Shown here in pieces: positions 1-11,900 of a stretch of 64,000 nucleotides of DNA (positions within the stretch are counted from its first letter, which is position 1; every line of letters begins with the position of its first letter). The notes under the pieces are model-generated. The model did not search any database. It was not told the origin of the DNA and was given only the letters and a program-made list of their open reading frames with translations. Origin of the DNA: Chiua virens (lineage: Eukaryota; Basidiomycota; Agaricomycetes; Boletales; Boletaceae); assembly GCA_019787685.1 (NCBI GenBank), contig JAHNUO010000024.1, positions 248,001 to 312,000 of the forward strand, in the 5' to 3' direction. A program made the translations under genes and the position numbers.

Positions 1-71
1 ACATGCAAACATTGGGACAGTTGTTTGAGCCACTGTAGCAAAGCAAGCAAAGAAAAAGACGAATCGTAACA
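1..71 (-). repeat. Start of the 3' LTR (family LTR1), truncated
   Basis: Positions about 35-71 match the high-coordinate end of the 5' LTR (about 7860-7896), including the terminal GTAACA. On the minus strand this is the LTR start, TGTTAC. The C-rich run just right of it (about 73-79) reads as a G-rich polypurine tract on the minus strand, as expected before a 3' LTR. Bases 1-34 do not match the LTR and may be another insertion. Confidence 0.6.
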
Positions 72-242
72 TTACCCCCCAACTAAGATCAAAGCACCAT
101 GCAAAGATCATCTTTAGAAATCGAACAAATCCCTAACAGGGCTGCCCGTAATGTTGGCGTAACCCTCATCGTCGATGGGGTCATTGCACGGTGATGTGGA
201 GCAGCAGTCCAGGGAGGCAGAGGAGTGTGCAGAGGGACGGCA

Positions 243-306
243 GAGTGGAAGAGCTGGGAGGATGGGACGGTGGAGTGGAAGAGCTGGGAGGATGGGACAG
301 TGGGTG
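243..306. repeat. Two-copy 32-bp tandem repeat
   Basis: A G-rich 32-bp unit containing GTGGAAGAGCTGGGAGGATG occurs twice head to tail. It lies between the end of the extension ORF and the 3' LTR of the chromovirus. Confidence 0.8.
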
Positions 307-455
307 CGGCGGCGTGCGGAGGAGGAAGAAGATCCATTGGACGAGGAGGAGTTGGATGGGATGATGGGGCGTGGGGAATGACGGTTCCAGGTAGATCTGG
401 CTGCCACCGGAGTAAGTTGGTTGGCCAGGGGAATTCTAGCGCGGGTGCGAGGGGG

Positions 456-2229
456 TCATCCAGGGCAGTGGGACTGGATATGTTTGGGGGACCAGGTAAG
501 ACAGATGGGACATTGGTAGTCCCGGCATTCGACGCAGATGTGCCCAAGTTTGTGGCACTCGTAGCAGGCCTCGTGGTAGCGAGGGTGATGTTACGATAGA
601 CCCGGATAGGACCTAGCGTAGGTGCAAAAGCGCTAAGGATCAAGTGGCTGTGATAACTTGAACAACCACCACTTGATACGTGGTGCGTTGTAAGAGTTCA
701 AGGAGGTCTGCTGTTAGCGTATTGCCAACAGTGGAATCGAGTTAGAACTCAGGCGTTGCTGAGAGCGTCCTGTTGGGAATCTATACCCGAAGGACCAAGG
801 GTCTTCCTCTTGTAATCGAGGTGGAACCTAGGCGTTGGCCATAGGTGTCAAGAGTCAAGGGTCGAGGGAGTCACAGGGGGGGTTCCCGAGTGGAGGCAGA
901 GATACTCAGCTAGATTGCGGAGATCAAGACTAGTGTACATGAGTATCGCTGCGAGGTATTTATACTACGTGGATCGTGCACGGACCAAGTAACTAAAAGG
1001 GGTAGGCCAGAAGAGCGAAAGAGCGAAGGGCCAAAAGGGGAGTGCACGATAACCAAAAAGGGGTGGCCAAGAAGAGCGGAATGGAAGAAAGGCCAAAAGG
1101 GAAATCATACGATGCGATGGCAACGGATGATGACGAAGATGAAATGACTAAGTGTGATGCCATCGGATGATGACGTGAAAGAAAAGAATAAGCATGCAGG
1201 TAAAGCCGATGCTGGTTACGTAAGGTGAAACGTGTACAGATGAGCGTATGAAGATACCTAGGTATCGAGTAAAGCACAGGAGTACGAGTGAAATGAAGAA
1301 AAGAAAGAAATTGTAACAGGTGGTCCTCGGGGAGGTCAACCTGACCGGTTTGGAACATGTGTTCCACTTCGGTATGGTTGCAAGCGTTGATCTCTTCGGG
1401 GGAGAAGGGAAGAGAGGAGGCGGAGGGGGTAGATGGAGAGGGAGCACCCGAAGCGAGGGGTTGGTCGAGGCGGAGGGAGAGTTCCACTTGGTAGCGGTGG
1501 AGGTCAGAGAGGAATTCACCCATCTGCATTTGGAATAGGGTGTGTTTGAGGAACATGCGGATTTTGTCGTGGATCTGGCCGGTGATGGCTGAGAGGAGGT
1601 GAGTGTTGGCCATAGGCCCATAGAGGTCAGCCCGGACAAGGGCGAGTCGTTCATTCTGTAAATACGCCGAGTAGAGGGTGTGGAGAGGGGAGTCGAGGTT
1701 GAGGTGGTGCTTGATGGGGAACACCATGCTTGGGTCAAGGATGAGGTTCCGCATGTGGGTGAAGTAGTTGGGGGTGGGTGTAGAGGCCCGGATAGTGTGT
1801 GAATGAAAAGGCAGGTCTACCGCAATGACAGGAGGATGAACATGGTGAATAGAATGAGGAGGGCGAGTGCATATGCTTGCTGTTCCCCATCCTGCAGAAG
1901 TGACCGCAGAATCAGCTGGAGAAACGGGTCGGGTGGACTCTGTGAGGGAAGATTCGGAGGAGAGGGAGGGAGCATCTGAGGAGCAGAGTGACAGTGGGGG
2001 AACCAGAAGCGGCAGGGTGATATGGGGAATGTCGACAGTGGGGGTGAAGACAGGTACCGGCGTAGTGTCGGATTCGAAGTTGGGGGTGGAGCAAGAGCGG
2101 TAGGCCATAACAGTTCTGATGCGGACTGGTGGTGGTTGGAGCGGTGAGCGTGGTGGTCGAGGTGGCGGAAGGGCTGAGAGGCGGGAGACTGAGGGGAAAT
2201 CCTTGGGGTGGAGACGTTTATAAGTGTCG
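456..2229 (-). pseudogene. C-terminal extension of chromovirus pol with CCHC knuckle, split by a solo LTR
   Basis: On the minus strand one frame runs from the chromodomain through an S/T/P-rich linker (Met at 2108) and a helical-looking part to position 1319. It is interrupted by a solo LTR (589-1318) and resumes at 588 in the same frame if the LTR and one target copy are ignored. The distal part carries a zinc knuckle of the form C-x2-C-x4-H-x4-C, then a second Cys-rich stretch (CPIC...HC), and ends at a TGA at 456-458. Chromoviruses normally end near the chromodomain, so this is an extra module. It may be a separate 3' ORF that lost its boundary. Its function is unknown; nucleic-acid binding is likely from the knuckle. 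Confidence 0.6.
589..1318 (-). repeat. Solo LTR (family LTR1, diverged subfamily)
   Basis: It begins TGTTAC and ends GTAACA, as LTR1 does, and is about 730 bp. It shares blocks with 7143-7896 (for example GTCCTGTTGGGAATCTATAC) but is clearly diverged, so it is not the partner LTR of that element. The flanks are GGTGA (584-588) and GGTGG (1319-1323), a 5-bp target duplication with one mismatch. Removing it joins the two halves of the extension ORF in frame. Confidence 0.75.
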
Positions 2230-3213
2230 ATGGTTTCCTTGGCATTTCCTAGGTTGGCCTCAGGCTCCCAAGAGTTGTCGGAGGCAGAGTAGCCCTTCCA
2301 GCAGATCAGGAACTTGCGGTTATGCGGGTTCTAGGTGTGACAAAGGATCCGTTCAATTTCATATTCCTCTTCACCAGCTATAAGGTCTGGTGGAGGTTTC
2401 AGGACATTGGGTCCGTAGGTTTCTGTTTCCCGATATGGGGAAAGGAGCGAGGCGTGGAAGACCAGGTGGATTTTCCAGGTCTTGGGGAGGCAGAGGTGGT
2501 AGGTGAGTGGGGAGAGGACCTCCGTGATGGTGAAGGGTCCTTTGCAGCGTGATGCAAGTTTCAGGGAGATGAGTTCCTGTTTCAAATTGTGGGCTTCCAG
2601 CCAAACCGAACTTCCTAAAGGAGCGAGCTTTCATGGCTTGCTGGGCGAGTTTGTGTGCGGCGAGGGCTTCATCGCGAGCGGCGGAGAGAGTTTTGAGGCA
2701 TTCCTCAACAGCAGGGAGTTTGGTTTCCGCAATGATAGCAGGCAAGGGACGGGGTTCGTAGCCCATCATGAGGAAGAATGGTGATTTGCCAGTGACGGAG
2801 TGGGGACAGTGGTTATGTGCAAATTCGGCCATAGGGAGTAAGTCGGCCCATTTCTCTGGATTGTTTTGACAATACATACGGAGATACGTCTTGACTTCTT
2901 GATTGACACGTTCTGTCTCACCATCGGATTGAGGATGGTAGGCGGTGGAAAGGGAGAGGTGGTATCCGATGAGTCGGGAGAGCTCTTTTGCAAATGCAGA
3001 AGCGAACTGCAGACCACGGTCAGAGATGATCTTGTCATAGAGGCTGAATTGCATGTAGACTTTGTGAAAAAAAAGGCAGGCTATACCTGCAGAGTCGGCG
3101 GTTTTCACTGTGGGGCAAAGAATTACCCCCTTCATAAGGCCATGGTCGACCACGACCATGAGAGAGTCATAGCCCTCCGCAGAGATGGGCAGATCCGTCC
3201 GTGATAAGATCAA
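2230..3213 (-). pseudogene. Chromovirus integrase core and chromodomain (frameshifted)
   Basis: The minus-strand frame from 3213 shows the integrase catalytic core with D (VVVDHG), D (SDRG) and E (GETERVNQ) in the expected order, followed by the helical region before the C-terminal domain. A one-base frameshift near 2610 moves to a second frame (2585 to 2230) holding the GPFTITEV beta-strand region and a chromodomain with CWKGY and NSWEP signatures (about 2230-2400). A TAG stop at about 2331 interrupts the chromodomain. A further one-base shift near 3190 separates this part from the upstream RT frame. Integrase joins the cDNA to host DNA; the chromodomain is thought to steer insertion to marked chromatin. 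Not functional as it stands. Confidence 0.85.
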
Positions 3214-5020
3214 CGGAAATGTTCTGGAATGGGCGGGTGCACACAGAGGGAATCAGAGAGAGCAGGGGCGTGGTAGGGTGAGTGTTGACCTTGTGTTGTT
3301 GACACGAGGCGCAACCAGAGACGTAGGAGCGGACGAAGGAGGTGAGGCCGGGCCACCAAAATTCGGCGGCGACCAGCTGGCGAGTTTTCAAGAAGCCGGG
3401 GTGTCCAGCAGTGTGGGAGTCGTGGTGGCAGGCAACAATTTGTTGCCGGAGTTCGTGGTTAGGCGGGACGTAGATGCGACCTTGGTAGGTCAGGACACCG
3501 GCATCATAGTGCCAGTTGGAGAGGCGGGAGTGGAACGATGGCGGGAGGCCGCCATCCATGGTGTTGAGGGTGTCCAGGACAAGCGGATCCGTGGCTGAGG
3601 AGCGGGAGATCAGATCCTGGAGATCTGTAGTGACGAGGTTGACGAAGATGTTGTCCGGGAGGAGCGTGACGTCTTCGTTATCCGAGTCTGGGGTGATGTG
3701 GTCGGGATGCTGGGAGAGTGCGTTGGGACCATCAAGAAGTTTGCCTGGCATGTGGGAGAACGTGAGGTCGAAGTCGGCAAGGTTGAGAAGCCAGTGGGCT
3801 TGATGACAATTGAGGTTTTGGGGTTGTCGGAAATAGGTGAGGTTTTTGTGATCTGAGAAGACGGTCACAGGGGTAGCGCTACCATGAAGGTAGTGGTGCC
3901 AGGCTTTAAGGGATCTGATGATGGCGAGGAGCTCACAGTCATAGATGTCATAGTTCCTTTCTGCAGCATTGAAAGACTGCGAAAGGTAGGAGCATGGTTT
4001 CCAGTTGCCGTTGGAGTTGGTCTGGAGGAGTACACCACCCGATGCGAATTTAGAAGCATTGGTGGCAATAGCGAAGGGTCGAGAGGTATCCAGGAAATGG
4101 AGTACTGGATCAGAGGTAAATGCCTTTTTAAGGCGTTTGAAGGCAGTGATCTGGGGAGAACCCCAGGTCCAAGGTGTGTCTTTCTTGGTAAGATCAATGA
4201 GAGGGCGGGTGATGGTGGAGTAGTCCGGAATGAACTGGCGGTAGAAGTTGGCAAAGCCCATGAATGATCGGACATCCTTGAGCTTGGTTGGAGTGGGCCA
4301 GTCGGCGATGCCAGCAACCTTAATGGGGTCCATGGTGAGTTCTCCGGGGTGAGCTATCATGCCGAGATATTCTACTTCAGTGGTGGCGAAGTGACATTTC
4401 TCGAGCTTGAGGTGAAGGTCAAGTTCCTTCATGCGGGCGAGAACGTGTTTGGTGCGTTCCGTGTGTGTAGCGTCATCTTCAGAGAAGATGAGGAGGTTGT
4501 CCATGTAGATGACGAGCCATCCTTCGGCGATCATGTTGTGGAAGGACTCGTTCATGAAACGCTGGAACATCGTGGGGGAGTTTGTCAGTCTGAAGAACAT
4601 GACCGTAGGTTCGAAGAGACCGCAGTGTGTGATGAACATGGCTTTCCATTGGTGTCCATCCTTGATGTGGATGTTGTTGTAGCCCCATCGGACGTCAAAC
4701 TTGGTGAAAAGCTTAGCGTCCTTCAGTTTATCGACGAGGTCGGAGATAAGGGGAAGGGGGTAGGCGTCATGAACGGTGTGTTCATTGATGTAGCGGTAAT
4801 CCTGGCATGGGCGAAGCTTGCCATCCTTTTTCTTGACAAAGAAGAAGGGGGAAGCCTGAGGGGAGTTTGAAGGGCGGATCTTTCCGGAGGTGAGGTGTTC
4901 GTCGATAAAGTCGTCGGTGGCCTTGCGCTCGTCAGGGGACAAGGGGTAGACCTTTCCGACCTTGGGTTGGAAGGTGTCCTTCAAGTGGATCTTGTGATCG
5001 CAGGACCTAGAGGGGGGCAT
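3167..5020 (-). pseudogene. Chromovirus reverse transcriptase, RNase H and integrase zinc domain
   Basis: 617 codons. It starts with the Ty3-type RT entry (KVYPLSPDE, then SPFFFVKKKDGKLRPC and RYIN), followed by the palm. The catalytic box reads YMDN instead of YMDD: the second Asp codon is AAC at 4496-4498. RNase H follows with ATNAS where TDAS is usual, so its first Asp is also lost (codon 4058-4060). The HHCC zinc domain of integrase is present (GHPGFLKT, CASCQQHK). Both losses are G-to-A on the coding strand at CpG sites. The upstream protease frame overlaps this one at 4981-5020, next to a run of six G at about 5011-5016, consistent with an indel. Family assignment is firm; activity is ruled out. 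Confidence 0.9.
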
Positions 5021-5724
5021 CTGGGTAGGGGTTCCTTTGCGAATATGGATTCGAATTCCAAATATTCCAAAGGGAGAGTGACCTTGGCTTTGGTAGCCAC
5101 AGTCGCAAGGGCGGTAGCGTTGGTGAGCTTCTCCGGTAGAGTGGTCCGAACGAAGCGTTGACCTGTGCGCATGACGTGGTTCACGGAGTGTTGCATGGAT
5201 TGGGTCGTGAAGTGATGCCCAGTTTCGGTGCCGAGGTAGTCGAAGATTTTGCTGTCCCAGATGGGATTGACATTGATGTGGCGGGTCGGGATGACCGGCG
5301 GCGGGTGAGTGAGTTTGGTGGAGTGGTGAGGTTCGTCATGGGTGATAGGAGGGAAGTTGGGTTCAGGGGCGGTGATGGTGATGGTTTTGGCGACCCAGTC
5401 CATGGTGGGATTGGTCACCTTGAGCCAGGGGAGGCCAAGGATTATGTTCTCAGAACCACAGTGGATGATGTGGAACTTTACACACTGGAGTACTCCGCCA
5501 AGAGCAATCCGGAGGGTGGTGGTGAACTTGATGTCACTGTTCTTGTTTGAAGTGGAGTCCACGTTCCGAACCGGGATAGGTTTCGGAAGGCACTCCTTAG
5601 GAAACTTGTTCTTCTGGACGAAGTGCCAGTCGATACAGTTTATCCTGGCTCCGGAGTCGATGAGAGCACGGGTGTCAACGTCTTTCAAGGTAGCGGTAGC
5701 ATTCAGTCTAATTGGGATCTGCAT
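4981..5724 (-). pseudogene. Chromovirus aspartic protease region
   Basis: 247 codons. The retropepsin active site ALIDSGA is present about 25 residues in, and the flap/second half (GGVLQCVKFHII, then ILGLPWL) is recognisable. The retrotransposon protease cuts the Gag-Pol polyprotein. The ORF runs to the junction with the RT frame, where an indel separates them. Downstream of the protease is a linker rich in H, T and P. Confidence 0.85.
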
Positions 5725-5801
5725 TGATTGACATGCTAACTCAGCTACTAGTACATGGGTACAAGGATGGGAAGATACCGGCGTTGAATCAGTCTTCCGC
5801 C

Positions 5802-6788
5802 TTAAAAACCCGTGATGGGTTCGGGCGCGTTTGAGTTGACTTTGTTGACGCTCATAGAGTCGTCATCATCATCCTCTATCTCCTGCAGAGCAGGGACAGG
5901 TTCAGCTTTGGGTTCGGCTTTCCAGACCTTCTTGTTAGGCGCGGGAGCGGAACGAGTAGAGTCAGTCGTAAAGACTGGGCAAGAGGAGGTGCGATGGCCA
6001 GGTTGGCGGCACCGAAAGCAGAGGTTCTTGTTGATGCATCGCTTTCGCTCTGCATCAGTCATCTTGGTGACGCGGATTGAGTCCATGTCCATGGCATCGG
6101 GGTCTCGTTCCTTTGTACGGGAAGGAGCGGGAGAGTCATGGAAGACGACAGCGGCTGTGGGTTTCTTGTTGCGATGAGCAATCTCGTCAGCACGTTCCCA
6201 CTGCGTCTTGAAATGAATGGCCTGGGTGTACCACTTGTCGATGGTTGTGGGTACAGTGTCCATTCCCTGGATCCTGCACATAAGTGAAGGGGGAAGGCCG
6301 GCGGCAAAGAAGTTGATCAAAACTGAGTCTGATCCAGTGAGGGTGGCGGTGGCAACCTTGTTGCAGAACGAGGAGATGTAAGAGGGAACATCCTCGTTGC
6401 GGGTTACCCGAGTGGTGGAAAGCCAGGCGATGGCGTCACCCTTGGTGTCATGGTATTCGAAGTCCTTTCAGAACTCCATCTGCCAGTCGGTCCAGCTCCC
6501 GAAGGAGCGGAGAGGAATAGCCTTGGTGCGGAATGTATCGGCCCAAGTCTCAGCGGATCCTTCCGTCATAAACGAAAGGGCAAAGGCGACACGCTTGTTG
6601 TCTGTGTCATAGATGGGGTCATTGACGAAGAGGTATGTTGCTACATCATTGAGCCAGGGTACGGCGCGGTCGTAGGACCCATCGAAGGGGGAGGGTTTTC
6701 CGAGGCAAAGCTTGACTGCCTTGCTAGACATGTTGCTAGACAAGGTGGAGGGCATAGGGTTCAGGGTTGGTACCGAAGGGAGAACCAC
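5802..6788 (-). pseudogene. Chromovirus gag with zinc knuckle, broken by a stop
   Basis: The frame beginning at 6788 has a capsid-type region (SYDRAVPWLNDVATYLF, ETWADTF) and meets a TGA at 6468-6470. The same frame then continues through FFAAGLPPSLMCRI to a CCHC knuckle (CFRCRQPGHRTSSC) and an acidic tail, ending at 5802. The stop has the form expected from CGA to TGA at a CpG. The region from 6789 to the 5' LTR at 7142 probably holds the start of gag but is broken in all frames. Gag forms the particle, and the knuckle packages the RNA. Confidence 0.8.
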
Positions 6789-7142
6789 TGAGGGATTCGG
6801 GTTCCGGAGTGAGGAGGGTCCGGGGTTGATCCTTTGTGGGGTCGTAGGGGACGTGAAGGAAGCGAGACTCAGTATGTCGAGTGAGGCAGTAAGACATTCA
6901 GCTAGTTGCTGAGTCTCGTCTTCAAAGTCAGGGTGTTTGACGTTGATGTCAAAGTCGTTCTCCTGGAGTTCAGAAGAAGGCGAGGTGGGTTCAGGGTTGT
7001 CATCGGATAGGTCGGACGACGGGGTGTTAGACGTCCGAAGACTCCAACTAGGGTTGAGGAGCGGACGAGTGGGGGGTCGTCCCGAAGAAATGGTGGGCAG
7101 CTGCTGCGTGATGGCAGGCTGAGGAAGCTAGTCTTGATCTTA

Positions 7143-7896
7143 TGTTACAATAGTCCCAGGTAGGGCCTATCATAGATGCAAAAGCGCTAAGTACCAAGCA
7201 GCTGCGATAACTCAAACAACCACCACTTGATACGTGGCATGCTGTAGAGTTCAAGGAGGGTTACTGGTCAGTGGATTGCTACCAGTGAGACGAGTTAGAA
7301 CTTAGGATGTTGCCTAAGAGCGTCCTGTTGGGAATCTATACCCGAAGGACCGAGACTGCCCCTTGCGATCGGGGTGGACCGAGATGCTGGACGTTGGTCG
7401 CAGCAATGAGGGATGGCTTAGGTTAAGCCCAAAGAGGAGCAGTGATACTAGCTAGATTGCATAGATCAAGACTGAGGTACAGGAGTATCACTGCGCGGTA
7501 TTTATACTATGAAAGTAGTGCATGGACCAACAGTCCAAAAGGGTGGCCAGGAAGAGCGGAACAGTCAAAGGGCCAAAAGGAGTCGTGCAGGGCGGAAGCA
7601 CCGGACGGACGAAAGTGTAAAAGGTAAAATGCGGAAGCTGTCCAAATGACAGCGGAAGTGAAAGTGATCCCTACCGGATCAGGAAGCGGAAGAAAGGAAG
7701 CGACGACAGAACAACGGGTTGGGCCGGAGTTGCATAATCGGATCAAAGAAAGAAGAGATAAACGGGGCAAAGGGTTAAGCCCTTGCTGAGTAATCCGAAG
7801 CAAGGGTAAGCCTTGCGGATTGAATGTAGGAGGTACCTGTAGTACCGAGCATAGAGAAAGTAGCAAAGCAAGCAAAGAAGAAGACGAATCGTAACA
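7143..7896 (-). repeat. 5' LTR of chromovirus (family LTR1)
   Basis: It has TGTTAC...GTAACA ends and is 754 bp. It shares its body with the solo LTR at 26337-27115 in opposite orientation. On the minus strand the internal region starts at 7142 with TAAGATCAAGACTAG. The right flank is GATGG, and the sequence to its right is part of an LTR2-family internal region. Confidence 0.85.
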
Positions 7897-8673
7897 GATG
7901 GTGAGGACGAAGGCAAAGCGGCCGTAACAGAAGACCGGATGTGAACGAGGGGAACTTGAATAGTAAACGACAGGAACGCGGATGAACGAATGCAAGAAGG
8001 AGGCGGATTAAAATGGGGTAAGGACATGTGTGTAGGTAGAATGAGTAGTTGAAAGGTGCCCGCACGAACATTCAGATGTTTCGTGGGCCTTGGGAGTATG
8101 CAAACGGCAGCGATCTGGATATGACCGGTTAGGACTGTCTCAGCCGGCGGATCATGATGATCCCTTACAAACCGGCTGACACTCGTTCGTCCTAAAATGT
8201 TAGTCTTGCGCGGGTATGAAACAAAAATAGATAAAAATGAATGCCTGGGACGGTCAGGGTACAGCCGAGGCAGCTCGTGTACGCTGCAGATCGAAACAAT
8301 ATTACCAGCTGGTAATGCCTGACTTGGTATAATAGCGGTCCACGGATGAAGCAGCTTTAGTAGGAAAAGGGAAAATGATCGGCGTGAATGGGGGATGGGT
8401 TGATAGGGAGCATTTGAGAGTGATTTCGGGGGAATGGGACGAGAGGCCGGATCAGATGCGAGACCAAGTGCGGACACGACAACGGGGGTATTTCATAGCA
8501 GGGAAATGGCGGGGCTGATTATGGGTTCGACCGATCCATCATTTGGATCGTCCGAATCACGATCGGTTTCGATTGGACGTGGTGCTGTGTCGTGTACTAC
8601 CAGCCGAGTTGTTACTGAATATGACAGAGTGTCCGGTTCAATGTCAAGTAGGTCGCAAGGACAGGCTGACTGC
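7897..8673 (-). mobile_element. Internal fragment of an LTR2-family element
   Basis: It is collinear with 51,405-52,180 of the complete LTR2 element, at roughly 95% identity by eye. It is cut on the left by the LTR1 chromovirus and on the right by hAT copy 1. It carries the same long minus-strand open stretch seen at 51,050-52,366. Most differences between the two copies change the amino acid, so coding constraint is not evident. Confidence 0.8.
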
Positions 8674-8930
8674 TAGTGATGTGCAAGGCTTGGGCTCAAG
8701 CCCTGAGCCCGGCCTGACCCGACCCCTAAAGCCTGAGCCCGACCTGACCCTCTCTAAAGGCTCCATTGGGCTCCGGGCTTGGGCTTCCATTTTGGTCAAC
8801 CTTGGGCTCTGGGCCGAGCCCAGGCTTGCAACTATATAGTTTATAGGAGCCACCGGACCCACAGTCATTGCTGTATTTAGTATTTTGTTTGTTCTTCACC
8901 CGACTCATCCCCATATAGTACGCACTCGGC

Positions 8931-11900
8931 ATGGAAAATGAAGAGTCTCGACCGAAGCAGACCAGGGCGCTGTCAGCTAAACTGCGTGATCAAGATAATG
9001 CAGCCACACCAGAGCTTCGTTCCCACCAACACGTTCAACAAATGGCGAGCTCTTCGAACAACTCCATCACCCCTGTGTACCCCCCAGACAACAATTCATC
9101 ACCAGTCCATCCATCCGAGCCATTGCCTCACCCCAAACGCAAGAATGGCGCTAGCAGTCACCCTGGTCGTACTATTCAAGACTCTAGTGACGAAGATGAG
9201 GCTTTACCGGCGAAACCTTTGAGGCCCCCCAAGCGTAAGTACATCCAAGTCACTAATGCACTCATGGTTTTTCATATCACTGACTCTATCTACAGGCTGT
9301 AAAAGACCACGCCAGAACAATGTGGTAGGACTTGGATCTGGTGCTCAAACAACTGACAGTGAGTCCTACCAGTGTGACTCTTCGTGTTCACTGCAAACTG
9401 AGTGATACCATCATGCCAAATAGCCCCAATGTCTACATTACCTCAAGACATAGTCGACACAGATGGGATTCTTGAAGATGTCCATATCCTCGAGATTGGT
9501 GAGGCTACGGCGCATGAAAACCGCACGTGGTGTAGAAAAGTAATGATAGGTGATAAGAAGAAAGGTGGGGCGATAGGTTCGTCCCAAGGGGGGTTGTGTT
9601 TGAAGGGATGATGGATTCAGGTTTGTCTAAGAGTCCTAGAGGCTGCTGGACAATCCGGAATGAAAAGCGGTTGATGTAAAAGTATCCGGGTGGAGGCAAG
9701 GCGATGAGAGTATTGATTTGAGTAGATGAGACGCCGAGGAACGATAGGACGAAGTAAAAGAGAAACTATCCAGCTCACTCATGCACGGGAGAGTAAACAG
9801 GAGATCTCCTGAACGCAGAAAGACAATATTTTTGTGTTAGAAACATGGTTTTATAGTCCTGGGCATAACCCAGGACTGTTAAAGGTAATCCGACCCTAAG
9901 TAAGTGTATGGGATTGACGTAGGGTGAGTATGGAAAGACGGAGTGTCAAACCTTGTAGATGACAAAGAAAGGAAAGGTGTTAGGATAGTAATGACCTTAA
10001 TAAGGCCAAATCGAGTAGAATAAGTCAAATCGGATGAAGCGGAATACGTACGAAAGAACCGGATTGGATCACGTTGACTCGGATTGGACTCAGATTGGAT
10101 TCGGATGATCTGTAAACGCTAGGAATGAAACTGGGCTGGCACGAAGTCGATGGCGGATGAGACGGGAGATGATATGACATGATGAAGAGCGAGGAAAATG
10201 TATCCTACAACCGTAGGGAGTATCTAACTCCTACAGCGGGACATCGATGAGTTTTTCGGGCCCGTTGACCTTGAAAATGGCAAGAAAATGCGCAAATGCA
10301 AAAAGTGCTCGTAAGTTGCTTTCGTTCAGTAACTATATGTCGATGTAACAAATTTGTAGGACCTGCTCTCATGTTGTAGCGCTGGTCTCTGATGTGTCCA
10401 CCTTATGGCGCCATCTGGAGCGTCATCATCAGGACGAGTACCTGGCATGGGCAAAGGCGAACGGCTTCGCTTCAATGCTTCCTAAGGACTGTAAGGAGCA
10501 GAAAGAAAATGCTTCCAGCACTCAGAAGCAGTGTCGGCTTGATGCACATCTGCAGCCCGTTGTCGCCAAAGAGGTTGTTCCCCCATATAATGATGAACTA
10601 TTTCGCGAGACTCTGATCAAGTGGATTATCGATACGGACCTGCCATTATCTATTCTTGAACATCCATCATTCCACAACGTAATCGATGTCGCCACACGTG
10701 CAACAAAGGGCACTGCAAAAATCCCCAACCGAAAAGCAGCATGAGGAGCGGTTATCGAGATGTTCAAGTCTCAAATGCGAAGTTTACGAAGTCGATTACT
10801 TGTGCGTATTACAACACTACAACGATGCACATGCAATTAATTTAAATACTTTATTAGAGTGACGCAGTAAAGGGATGGATCAACTTGACGTGCAATGCTT
10901 GGCAAGCTTCGAACGTCGATGCTTATTTTGCAGTGACGGGATCTTGGATTGAAGAGAGAGTGCCTGGAGTTTGGGACATACATACAACACTTCTTGGGTT
11001 CACGCAGCTTAACAGCACACACAATGGTGTTCGTCTCGGCCAGGCGCTCTATAAGGTGGTTGCACGATTAGGTATACAACACAAGGTTCGTGCTTGTGTT
11101 CATAACTTCAGTTGAATCTCAACGTTGTCACCTACAGATCGGACATGTGACGTGTGATAATGCCACAAACATGGATACAATGATGGTGGAGTTTGCATGA
11201 CTTATCGAACGTGAAACTGGGAACTGCTTTAATGCGAAGCAACGTCGTGTGTGGTACATTGTCTATTTTGGTTAACATTGACGCTTATGCTAAAAGGCAG
11301 TCTTGTAGGTGCTTGGCGCACGTTGTTAACTTGGCCACCCAAGCTTTGCTCAGCGCACACAGCAAGTTGTACGCTTATGACCCAAAAGTCCCTAATCAAG
11401 ATCTTATTGCTAAGCAAGGCCTGGACTCAGTCCCGGACTCAGAAAAGCAGAGAGACGAAGTTGGTGTAATTCGAACAATTGCCGTCAAAGAGCGGTCATC
11501 AGCAAAACGAAAGCAGCTCTTTCGGACGATCCAAATGCAAGAGAAACCTGATCACCCTCCTCGAAAGCAGCCTTTGTAACTGCTACTCGACATGCCCGTC
11601 CGTTGGTCATCCACCTTTTTGATGCTCGAACGTGCCCAGACTCTGAAAGCTGATATCAACATGTTTATCCACGAACTGGCAGCAGCTGAACGTGATTGTG
11701 ATCGGCGCCAAAAGCTGATGAATTTGCAATTGACTGACGAGGAGTGGGCGCGGGTTGACGTTCTACTTGCACTTTTGTGCAAAGCTGAAGAAGCTCAGCA
11801 AGCTTTCTCCTCTGACCATGGCCCCGCAATCCATCTAGCGCTCCCAGCCCTCGAGGCATTGCATAAAGCATGGAATTCACGAAGCACAAAATCCGACTAT

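Larger units (their letters stand above)
1..7896 (-). mobile_element. Ty3/Gypsy chromovirus, family LTR1, degenerate and cut by the window edge
   Basis: Reading on the minus strand the order is 5' LTR (7143-7896), gag, protease, reverse transcriptase, RNase H, integrase, chromodomain, a C-terminal extension with a zinc knuckle, then the start of the 3' LTR (about 35-71). The order and the chromodomain place it in the chromovirus branch of Ty3/Gypsy. It sits inside the internal region of an LTR2 element: the 5 bases right of the LTR (7897-7901, GATGG) continue into sequence that is uninterrupted near 51,405. The left target copy lies outside the window. Several frameshifts, stops and lost catalytic residues show it is dead. 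A solo LTR (589-1318) is nested in its 3' coding part. Confidence 0.85.

Noticed and set aside
89..643. 184-codon open frame on the minus strand
   Set aside because: It crosses the solo LTR boundary at 589. The real coding signal here is another frame with the CCHC knuckle ending at 456.
589..7896. Pairing LTR 589-1318 with LTR 7143-7896 as the two LTRs of one element
   Set aside because: They are too diverged, the flanks do not match, and the coding frame continues beyond 589. The 589 copy fits a solo LTR with its own GGTG(A/G) duplication.
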